A DNA stretch of 45,050 nt from assembly GCA_026397715.1 (NCBI GenBank), contig JAPLUN010000658.1:1-45050 (forward strand). The letters are read 5' to 3'. Both the position numbers and the translations under genes were made by a program. Position 1 is the stretch's first letter. The number at the start of each line of letters is the position of its first letter. Below the pieces are notes generated by a model. That model had not been told where the DNA came from and searched no databases. It saw nothing but the letters and a program-made list of their open reading frames with translations. Source of the DNA: Verrucomicrobiota bacterium. Lineage in GTDB: Bacteria > Verrucomicrobiota > Verrucomicrobiia > Verrucomicrobiales > Verrucomicrobiaceae. Shown here piece by piece: positions 38,822 through 45,050 of this stretch.

Positions 38822-39082
38822 ATGATCGAAGTCGAAATCTACGCGCCCGGCCTCCGTTCTGAGTCCACTGTGATGCAACTCCGCAACCAGATGGACCACT
38901 TTCCCAAGGTCCGCTACAAGGTGGATGCCCGCCATGATCTGGTCTATTTCGAGATCGACAAGCCCGGAGACATCAACCAGATGGAAATTCACCAGATCTT
39001 TGATGCCATCGACCTTCAGCCCCGTTTTGTGGGCCAGATTCCCGAGGAACTGCGCACAGGGCAGACCACGAGGCTGGGCTAA
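38822..39082 (+). CDS. Small hypothetical protein
   Basis: This 86-residue protein has no signal peptide or Cys. The pattern (MIEVEIYAPG, VRYKVDARHDLVYFEID, IHQIFDAIDLQPRFVG) predicts alternating strands and helices like a small ferredoxin-like or HMA-like fold without the metal Cys pair. I do not recognise it. The ATG follows CATACCACCC. Its stop codon overlaps that of the convergent sufE-type gene by 2 bp. It lies divergently from rpsT. Confidence 0.78.
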   Translation: MIEVEIYAPGLRSESTVMQLRNQMDHFPKVRYKVDARHDLVYFEIDKPGDINQMEIHQIFDAIDLQPRFVGQIPEELRTGQTTRLG

Positions 39083-39525
39083 TTCGAACCTTTTTGCAGC
39101 GCCTGGGCCGCCTGTTTCATGCGGCCCAGCACATAATAGACGGTCTGGCTCCGCAGCCGCACCAGGTCTGCGCCGATGATGCGCGGGACAAAATCCTGCG
39201 GAACTGCCAGGATCTCTGTGAGTGTTGATCCATTCAGTCCCCGGCACAGGATGGTGGACATCGCTTTGGTCAGGGTCTGTACTTTGGGCCCCAAGCTGAT
39301 GGCAAAATGAACATGATCTCCGTTTTCGAGCCGGGCATGCACCCCGACGGTGTCCGTGCATTCCGCATCGTGCCGCACATCCTCTAGGTCGAACTTTTCG
39401 CCCTCCTTCGGCGCGTGGGTCGTTACGGCAGCTGCGAGGTCGATCAAATTTTCCCGTCGCTCGCCCTCCGGCAGCGATTCAAAAAAGGTGATCAGTTCGC
39501 CCAAGGCGGCGGGGTATTCGGCCAT
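39079..39525 (-). CDS. SufE-family Fe-S cluster assembly protein
   Basis: This 148-residue protein has the SufE layout: an N-terminal helical part (LGELITFFESLPEGERRENL), the expected sulfur-accepting Cys56 in HDAECTDTVGV, and a C-terminal helix with RSQTVYYVLGRMKQAAQ. SufE accepts sulfur from SufS for iron-sulfur cluster assembly in the cytoplasm. No suf partners are nearby. The start at 39525 (MAEYPAALGEL) is used; the longer in-frame extension lies inside the upstream gene. It starts 2 bp after the stop of the DUF6807 gene. Confidence 0.85.
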   Translation of the reverse strand: MAEYPAALGELITFFESLPEGERRENLIDLAAAVTTHAPKEGEKFDLEDVRHDAECTDTVGVHARLENGDHVHFAISLGPKVQTLTKAMSTILCRGLNGSTLTEILAVPQDFVPRIIGADLVRLRSQTVYYVLGRMKQAAQALQKGSN

Positions 39526-39527
39526 GC

Positions 39528-40505
39528 TCACTTCTTGGCCGGTTTGAGCGCCAAATCCACCACGGGCATGGCGATGAATTTCTGCCACTGCGCCTCGCTC
39601 TCGGCCTGCGAAGCCACTCCGTCGTGCACCCACAGGGCGTAGCGCACGCGGAGCTTTTTCTCCTCGGTGACCTCCACGGGGGTGTCCAGGCTCAGGCAGC
39701 AGCCCATCCAGCCGTCGTTGCGCACGTGGAAGGCGGTCGGGTTGTGCGGGTTCATCGGGTGGTTCATCAAGGTGATGCCGCCAAAGCCGTCCGCGTCGTT
39801 GGTGATACGCCCGCTGTAGTCGCACCAGCGCGCTGGTTTGCGGAAGACCGCTTCCTCATTGATCTGTCCTTCGGAGTTCAAAATGCGGCCGCCGCCGTCA
39901 TGCACGCCGATGCTCTTTGCCATACGAACTGCCACCAGTCCGAAGCCAGTGGCGCCAAAGGTTGTCGTCTTTCCCTTCGGGGGTGAAAACTCGAGGTCGA
40001 TGATCATGAACCAGCTCTTGGTGCCATTGATGGGGCGGATTTCCGTGCGGCGCACCTCGGTCAGCTGAACTGACTTGTCTGCTTCGCTGATCCAGTGGTT
40101 CACCATGCGCATGGAGGCAAACTCATCGGTGTCCTCGTAGCCCTCACGCGAGACTTCCACATTGACGATGCGGCCCTGCTTCTTGGTGTAGTCTCCCCAG
40201 AAATCGAGGTCGTTCACCATGTTGTGCGTCACCCACACGCTGTTGTGGTGCGAGTGCGTGAGTGGATCATGCGGATGGCCCATGCGGGTGAGGCTCACGT
40301 CTTTGGAGGCGCGGATCGGGTGCCAGAATGGGCGCATGTCCTGCGGATCGAAATGCATGGCGGTCAGTTCCCGGCCGTCGAGCTGAAACGACGTGATGTG
40401 ATGCGGCAGTGGCACGGCCTGCACACGTGGGATGGGTTTCGCCGTGGGCAGCTGCGCCAGGGCTGCAGAAGCAGAAATTAAAAGCAGGATGGAGTGTTTC
40501 AGCAT
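39528..40505 (-). CDS. Secreted DUF6807 (PmoA-like) protein
   Basis: This is a 325-residue protein from MLKHSILLLISASAALAQ, a signal peptide. The body has the DUF6807/PmoA-like features RPFWHPIRASKD, HSHHNSVWVTHN and NHPMNPHNPTAFHVR, with His-rich motifs that could bind metal or carbohydrate. Such proteins are frequent in Planctomycetes and Verrucomicrobia and are not methane oxygenases by function. The true role is unknown. It is divergent from a secreted sugar-isomerase-like gene across 90 bp, which suggests a shared sugar-related control (inference). Confidence 0.85.
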   Translation of the reverse strand: MLKHSILLLISASAALAQLPTAKPIPRVQAVPLPHHITSFQLDGRELTAMHFDPQDMRPFWHPIRASKDVSLTRMGHPHDPLTHSHHNSVWVTHNMVNDLDFWGDYTKKQGRIVNVEVSREGYEDTDEFASMRMVNHWISEADKSVQLTEVRRTEIRPINGTKSWFMIIDLEFSPPKGKTTTFGATGFGLVAVRMAKSIGVHDGGGRILNSEGQINEEAVFRKPARWCDYSGRITNDADGFGGITLMNHPMNPHNPTAFHVRNDGWMGCCLSLDTPVEVTEEKKLRVRYALWVHDGVASQAESEAQWQKFIAMPVVDLALKPAKK

Positions 40506-40595
40506 CTCTCCACAACGCTGCTCCACGATGCCCTTTTCCATTCTCAGTTCTTCCATTTCTCTGATAACTCGCCAAACTTCCTGCTCCACCCACCC

Positions 40596-41447
40596 ATGAA
40601 GCACATCCTTCTTTCACTCCTCCTCGTCACCGCATCCTTTGCGGCAACGATTCCCGAAGCCGCCAAAGTCGGCCAGTTCTACGCTGGCTGCCAGGCTTAC
40701 AGCTTCCGCATGTACAATGTGTTTGAAGCCATCGACAAGACCGCCCAGTGCGGCGGCAAGACCATCGAATTCTACCCCGGTCAGAAATTTTCGACCGCCA
40801 AGCCGGATGCGAAGTGGGACCACAATGCCACGCCGGAAATGATCGATGAAGTCATGAAGCACCTCGAAGCCAAGGGGCTCACCGCCGTGGGTTATGGTGT
40901 GGTCAAGCTCGGCCAGGATGATGTTTCCAACCGCAAGATTTTTGAGTTCTGCAAAAAGCTGGGCATCGGCGTCATCGTCACCGAGCCCGATGTGACCGCA
41001 CTCGACAAGATCGAAGCTCTTGTGAAAGAATTCGACATCAAGATGGCCATCCACAACCATCCCAAGCGCCCGCTTGACCGCGCCTACATGTTCTGGGATC
41101 CGAACTACGTGCTCGATCTCGTCAAAAACCGCGACCCGCGCATGGGCTCCTGCGCTGACGTGGGCCACTGGGTGCGCAGCGGGCTGAATCCTGTGGATTG
41201 CATCAAGATCCTCAAGGGTCGCATCTTTGACAGCCACATGAAGGACCTCACGGCCTTCGGTGACGTCAAGGCCTATGACCTTCCCTTTGGCACCGGCAAG
41301 AGCGACATCCCGGCCATCCTCGCGGAATATGCCGCCCAGGGTTATCCCGGCCCCCTTCACTGCGAATATGAGCACAACTGGGAGACCAGCGTGCCTGAGA
41401 TCACCCAGTGCATGGACTTCGTGCGCAACTGGAAGCCTGCGAAGTAA
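40596..41447 (+). CDS. Secreted sugar phosphate isomerase/epimerase-like TIM-barrel protein
   Basis: This is a 283-residue protein from MKHILLSLLLVTASFA, a signal peptide, unusual for the normally cytoplasmic xylose-isomerase-like TIM-barrel family. The barrel shows CQAYSFRMYNVFEAIDKT, KTIEFYPGQ, MAIHNHPKR, GSCADVGHW, FDSHMKDL and LHCEYEHNW, with Glu, Asp, His and Glu residues suitable for one divalent metal. It probably acts on a free sugar or inositol derivative outside the cytoplasm, which is inference. The ATG follows CCACCCACCC. A terminator follows at 41468. Confidence 0.88.
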   Translation: MKHILLSLLLVTASFAATIPEAAKVGQFYAGCQAYSFRMYNVFEAIDKTAQCGGKTIEFYPGQKFSTAKPDAKWDHNATPEMIDEVMKHLEAKGLTAVGYGVVKLGQDDVSNRKIFEFCKKLGIGVIVTEPDVTALDKIEALVKEFDIKMAIHNHPKRPLDRAYMFWDPNYVLDLVKNRDPRMGSCADVGHWVRSGLNPVDCIKILKGRIFDSHMKDLTAFGDVKAYDLPFGTGKSDIPAILAEYAAQGYPGPLHCEYEHNWETSVPEITQCMDFVRNWKPAK

Positions 41448-41467
41448 GTCAGACGAACTTTCTGAGA

Positions 41468-41497
41468 AGCAGGGGACTGTGGTCCCCTGCTTTTTTT
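41468..41497 (+). terminator. Rho-independent terminator after the isomerase-like gene
   Basis: A 10-bp stem AGCAGGGGAC/GTCCCCTGCT with a 4-nt loop is followed by a run of T on the plus strand. It lies 20 bp after the stop at 41447. Confidence 0.93.
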
Positions 41498-41501
41498 GTG
41501 C

Positions 41502-42503
41502 CTATTTGGTCTCGCCCATCAGCTGCTTGACCGTGGGCTCAATGGCCTCGGCCCAGATGCGGTAGCCTTTTTCGTTGGGGTGGAGGAAGTCGGGCATGAT
41601 GTCCTTGGTGATCAAACCTTCAGGCGTGAGGAACTTCGGGCCGATGTCGAGGAAGGTGACGTTGTGGGTGCCGTTGAGCTTGGCTATGATGCCGTTGATT
41701 TCGGCGATCTTCTCGCGCTGCGGGTTGGGCTTTTCGCCGCGAGGGAAGATGCCCAGCAGGAGAATTTTGGATTGTGGCAGGCGCTGATTTAACTCCAGCA
41801 CGATGGACTCGATACCGATTGCGATGTCGGGCGCGGAGCAGGTGCCCGTGTTGTTCGTGCCGATCATCATGACGACGAGTTTGGGTGCGATGCCGTCGAT
41901 GGCACCATGCTGGAGGCGCCAGAGGACGTTTTCCGTTTTGTCCCAGCCGAAGCCGAGGTTGCCGGCGTTGCGTGGGGCATAAAATTCGCCCCAGGTCTGC
42001 TGTCCGCGCAAGGCGTAGCTGTCGAACTGTTCACCGCCGAAGAAGTGCGTGATGGAGTCGCCGATGAAGAGGATCTGCGGCTTGGCTTTTTTTACGGCGG
42101 CGCTGGTGAGTTCGTGGCGCTTGGCCCAGTCGTATTGGGGCCAGCTTCTGTCTTGGGTCGTGGCCACGACGGTACTCGGTACCGGAATGACAAAGCTCGG
42201 CACAGGGCGAAATGCCTGTTCGATTGCTTCACTCATGCTTTTCCGATCTTTGGAAAAGGTGCGTGCTTTCACGGTGCCACCGCGGATCAGGTCGATGGGA
42301 GCGAGGTAGGGATTCGATTTTGATGTGGGATCCGCACCGTCGAGTGTGTAGAGGATCGTGGTGTCCGGCGTGGTGCTCTCGATCGTCACCATGCCGGTTT
42401 TACTTGTACTGCGCTGGAAAGTCGGTGGCGCGAGTTGCAGTGCGGTCTGGGCGCAGAGCTGGGTGCTGTAAACAAGCAGGGAGAGAAGCAGGTGTTTGCT
42501 CAT
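41502..42503 (-). CDS. Secreted SGNH/GDSL hydrolase with chitobiase-like C-terminal (CHB_HEX_C) domain at its N-terminus
   Basis: This 333-residue protein has a signal peptide (1-18) and a beta-sandwich domain with TTILYTLDGADPTSKS and GGTVKARTF (about 35-100), the CHB_HEX_C pattern. The SGNH esterase domain (about 135-333) carries block I GDSI (Ser150), Gly and Asn in blocks II/III (MMIGTNNTG) and block V DFLHP (Asp305, His308). It probably removes acetyl groups from exported or extracellular polysaccharides. Its ATG overlaps the stop of the upstream membrane-protein gene as ATGA, so the two are likely translationally coupled. Confidence 0.9.
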   Translation of the reverse strand: MSKHLLLSLLVYSTQLCAQTALQLAPPTFQRSTSKTGMVTIESTTPDTTILYTLDGADPTSKSNPYLAPIDLIRGGTVKARTFSKDRKSMSEAIEQAFRPVPSFVIPVPSTVVATTQDRSWPQYDWAKRHELTSAAVKKAKPQILFIGDSITHFFGGEQFDSYALRGQQTWGEFYAPRNAGNLGFGWDKTENVLWRLQHGAIDGIAPKLVVMMIGTNNTGTCSAPDIAIGIESIVLELNQRLPQSKILLLGIFPRGEKPNPQREKIAEINGIIAKLNGTHNVTFLDIGPKFLTPEGLITKDIMPDFLHPNEKGYRIWAEAIEPTVKQLMGETK

Positions 42504-42913
42504 AGAAGCGTGAGGCTAACAAGAATGCCGCGTGCTGTCCATGCGAGCGTGCGGATCCAGTTGGTGAGGATGAGGCGGCGGATGAGTGGGGCATCGAAAC
42601 CGCGCCCGAGCCGGGTGTGAATGGGGGCCTGAAACACCGCGGTGGTGAGCCAGATGATGGGGATAAGGCCCGTGCTGATGTAGAATGGCTGCGCCTGGTG
42701 TCCTTCATAAAGCAGCCCTGCGGCGGTGGCGGCCTCCACGAACAACAGCGGCGCGACGATGAGGCCGATGCGGAAGCAATGGGCGAAGTGATAATCTCGA
42801 AACTTCGCCGGGGCCACGCGCCGGAACTGGGGATAGACGAGGATCTGCACAACCCAGATCAGGCCGACCAGCATCCAGGTGACCGCGAGGTGGATTGAGA
42901 AGAGCCAGGTCAT
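42500..42913 (-). CDS. Small polytopic membrane protein
   Basis: This 137-residue protein has about four membrane segments (for example VTWMLVGLIWVVQILVYP and FYISTGLIPIIWLTTAVF) and a conserved-looking HCFRIG / HTRLGRGFD core. I do not recognise a named family with confidence. It is translationally coupled to the SGNH hydrolase gene downstream by an ATGA overlap and lies 5 bp after the LamG gene stop, so the three genes probably form one transcript. Confidence 0.8.
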   Translation of the reverse strand: MTWLFSIHLAVTWMLVGLIWVVQILVYPQFRRVAPAKFRDYHFAHCFRIGLIVAPLLFVEAATAAGLLYEGHQAQPFYISTGLIPIIWLTTAVFQAPIHTRLGRGFDAPLIRRLILTNWIRTLAWTARGILVSLTLL

Positions 42914-42918
42914 CGCGC

Positions 42919-43872
42919 TCAGGGCTGAATTGCTCCGACATCTGCGGCTTGATGCAGCTTCTGCATCTCGGCATCGCTCAAGGCGCGGTTGAATACTGCG
43001 AGGCCGCCGAATTTGCCGATGGTGGCCTCTCCGGTCATCGAGCCGACGGCCATGCGTGCGCCGACGGTGAAGTCAGACGGGGAGATCTTGGTTTGTGCAT
43101 GCAAGGCGGGATCGTATTTGAAGATGCCGCGGCCATGGTAGTAGGGGTTCATGCCGCGATCTTTGCCGTCAGGGCCTTCCTTGATGAAGTAGGGATCGTT
43201 GCGCTTGTCTTTCACGGCATCCAGCGTGCGAATGTCGAGCACGCCGTTGATGTAGGCACGGATGTATTTTGAGTCGTAGGTGAAGGCCAGCGTGCACCAC
43301 TGCTCTTCGGGAACTTCGAGCTTCGTGGCTGCGTAATCGGCGCACCAGGGGAACTTGGTGCCGTCGGCACGCATCGTTACGCCGCCTTCGCTGCTGATGT
43401 GGGGCACGAGATTGCGCGGGCCGCCGTAGGTGGGCATGTTCATGAGCAGCGCGTATTGACGGGTGCCGGTGTCGTCATTTGCGCCTTTGCCTTCGCTCCA
43501 CATGCCGGCGATGGTGCGGCTCTTTTTAAGATCAAGGATGCGCACGACAGCGAAGAGCGTCACCTGCGCGTCCTTGCCGGAGATGTTGAGATCACCGGTC
43601 TCGTGGTGCTTGATTTCAAAATACTGATGGCCGTTGAGGTCTGCCGAGAAACCGGAGAACGGCCCGCCTGCTGAGCGCTTGATGGGGCCGTTTACTTCAC
43701 TGAGCAGGTGTTTTTCCGGTGTGTTCTGTGAGGCGCGTTTCTGCCCTGCCTCCTCTCCGAAGGTCCAAAAACCGACGAGGCCGGGTGTTTTTTCAATGAC
43801 GGTGGCGTCACCGGCAAAGGATGATGAAACAGCAATGGCGAGTGCGGGCAGGAATCGGAACAGAGTGCGCAT
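42919..43872 (-). CDS. Secreted LamG/concanavalin A-like lectin-fold protein
   Basis: This is a 317-residue protein from [20 protein letters not shown], a signal peptide. The rest is a LamG-type jelly roll with [14 protein letters not shown] at the start, [40 protein letters not shown] and [18 protein letters not shown] at the end. Such domains bind carbohydrates and are frequent in PVC bacteria, often beside DUF1549 proteins as here. No catalytic residues are apparent. It is divergent from the PSCyt1/DUF1549 gene. Confidence 0.87.
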   Translation of the reverse strand: MRTLFRFLPALAIAVSSSFAGDATVIEKTPGLVGFWTFGEEAGQKRASQNTPEKHLLSEVNGPIKRSAGGPFSGFSADLNGHQYFEIKHHETGDLNISGKDAQVTLFAVVRILDLKKSRTIAGMWSEGKGANDDTGTRQYALLMNMPTYGGPRNLVPHISSEGGVTMRADGTKFPWCADYAATKLEVPEEQWCTLAFTYDSKYIRAYINGVLDIRTLDAVKDKRNDPYFIKEGPDGKDRGMNPYYHGRGIFKYDPALHAQTKISPSDFTVGARMAVGSMTGEATIGKFGGLAVFNRALSDAEMQKLHQAADVGAIQP

Positions 43873-43993
43873 GGAATAGGAAGAGGATGGCAGGCACACC
43901 AAGGTTTGGGAAGGATGTTTTTGGACAGTAAAAAGAGGGAACGGACGTGGGGACAAAAGAGTCGGGGCTTCAGTGACGTAGTTGCCTGTGCCC

Positions 43994-45050
43994 ATGTCTT
44001 TTCAGCCTGCCGTCTATTGTCGTGCCCTTACCCGCGCCTTGAGCTGCGGCGTATTGGCACTTCTGCCCACTGCGGTACTGGCGGTGGATTATGAAAAGGA
44101 GATCAAACCTCTGCTGAAGGAGCGCTGCTATGCCTGCCACGGGGCTTTGAAGCAGAAGGCAGGCCTGCGGCTGGACACCGCCACGGCCATGAGCAAGGGC
44201 GGTGATAATGGCAATATTTTATCCGGTGATCCTGGACTGCTGCTGGAGCGTGTGACGACTGCTGACAAAGATGACCGCATGCCGCCGGAGGGGGAGGGTT
44301 CCATGTTCACAGCGGAGCAGGTGGCCAAACTGCAGGCGTGGGTGGCTGCCGGTGCTCCGGCTCCTGCGCAGGAGAAGCCTGAGGATGATCCGCGTGCGCA
44401 CTGGGCCTACCAGCCGCCCAAAGCATCCGGCCATTCGATGGATGCGCTGCTGGCTGCGCGACTCGCCGCGAAAGGATTGAAACCACAGCCTGAAGCCTCG
44501 CCGGAGCTTTGGCTACGCCGCGTTTATCTGGATCTCATTGGTCTGCCTCCCACGCCCGCGCAGATCCATGCCTTTTTGAAGGATACTTCGGCCCCTGCGC
44601 GCTTGCGGCTGGTGGATCAACTGCTGGCCACGCCTCAATATGGCGAGCGCTGGGCGCGCCACTTCATGGACATATGGCGCTACTGCGACTGGTATGGACT
44701 GGGTGCGCAACTTCGACACAGCCAGAAGCACCTCTGGCACTGGCGCGACTGGATCGTGGAATCGCTCAATGCCGACAAGGGCTACGATCAGATGATTGTG
44801 CAGATGCTGGCTGCTGATGAACTCGCGCCGGAGGACCGCAACAACCTGCGTGCCACCGGCTTCCTGGCACGCAGCTACTACCTTTTCAATCGTACCACCT
44901 GGCTGGATGAAACCATTGAACACACCTGCCGCGCTTTTCTGGGACTGACGATGCAGTGCGTGAAGTGTCACGACCACAAGTATGATCCCATCGAGCAGAC
45001 TGACTACTACCGCATGCGCGCCATTTTCGAGCCGCTGCATGTGCGGCTTG
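43994..45050 (+). CDS. PSCyt1/DUF1549 secreted haem protein (partial at the right edge)
   Basis: The frame is open from ATG 43994 to the window end (352 codons), so the C-terminus is missing. A signal peptide (1-30) is followed by a PSCyt1 cytochrome-c-like domain with CYACHG (45-50), [16 protein letters not shown] and DRMPPEG. A DUF1549 (PSCyt2) domain with [19 protein letters not shown] and a second haem-type motif [18 protein letters not shown] comes next. A DUF1553 domain is expected beyond the edge. These proteins are typical of Planctomycetes and Verrucomicrobia and probably act in the periplasm on polysaccharides or in electron transfer; the function is not proven. Confidence 0.93.
   Translation, partial: MSFQPAVYCRALTRALSCGVLALLPTAVLAVDYEKEIKPLLKERCYACHGALKQKAGLRLDTATAMSKGGDNGNILSGDPGLLLERVTTADKDDRMPPEGEGSMFTAEQVAKLQAWVAAGAPAPAQEKPEDDPRAHWAYQPPKASGHSMDALLAARLAAKGLKPQPEASPELWLRRVYLDLIGLPPTPAQIHAFLKDTSAPARLRLVDQLLATPQYGERWARHFMDIWRYCDWYGLGAQLRHSQKHLWHWRDWIVESLNADKGYDQMIVQMLAADELAPEDRNNLRATGFLARSYYLFNRTTWLDETIEHTCRAFLGLTMQCVKCHDHKYDPIEQTDYYRMRAIFEPLHVRL

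Overview
The window reads as a chromosomal segment of a Verrucomicrobiota bacterium of the Prosthecobacter/Verrucomicrobium type. The main markers are PVC-type secreted proteins (a Piru_Ver-like dehydrogenase with HEAT repeats and a C-terminal haem domain, DUF1549/DUF1553 and DUF1501 proteins), many signal-peptide proteins, secreted sialidase-like and lectin/LamG proteins, and GC-rich sequence with almost no Shine-Dalgarno signals. Assignment below phylum is inference. No tRNA, rRNA, CRISPR array, integrase or transposase was seen. Both edges cut through a gene.

Layout: (1) 1-10136 is a minus-strand block of secreted glycan-handling genes: a lectin-esterase-SMP-30 protein, an alpha/beta esterase, three Asp-box sialidase-like proteins (one with an N-terminal cystatin-like domain), an uncharacterised exported protein and a DapA/NanA-type aldolase. 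An AraC-type regulator is transcribed divergently. Together these look like a sialic-acid or keto-sugar utilisation locus. (2) 10187-14485 holds recN, a zinc-ribbon protein beside a secreted FN3 protein with an RNase-toxin-like C-terminus, galE and a small membrane protein. (3) 14482-24918 is PVC accessory territory: a large haem-domain protein, a TauE/SafE transporter, a polytopic membrane protein, a DUF1549/DUF1553 protein, a frame-disrupted DUF1501 protein and a dihaem cytochrome c. Three repeat islands (17353-17830, 18599-19264, 22403-22942) lie between these genes. (4) 25053-36895 is mostly housekeeping: an M20 peptidase, a large subtilisin-like protease, gltD and gltB with a terminator, and a YycJ-type metallo-hydrolase. 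(5) 36897-45050 holds an NTF2-like membrane protein, an aldo/keto reductase, rpsT with a terminator, a small conserved-looking protein, sufE, a DUF6807 protein divergent from a secreted TIM-barrel isomerase, an SGNH hydrolase coupled to a membrane protein, a LamG protein, and the start of a PSCyt1/DUF1549 protein.

The most unusual signals are: three ~140-bp copies of a repeat whose hairpin stems change with compensation; a palindromic element translated inside two proteins in two different reading frames; the cystatin-sialidase fusion; the secreted toxin-like protein next to a zinc-ribbon gene; and the broken DUF1501 gene. All functional statements rest on motif reading by eye and no database search was possible.
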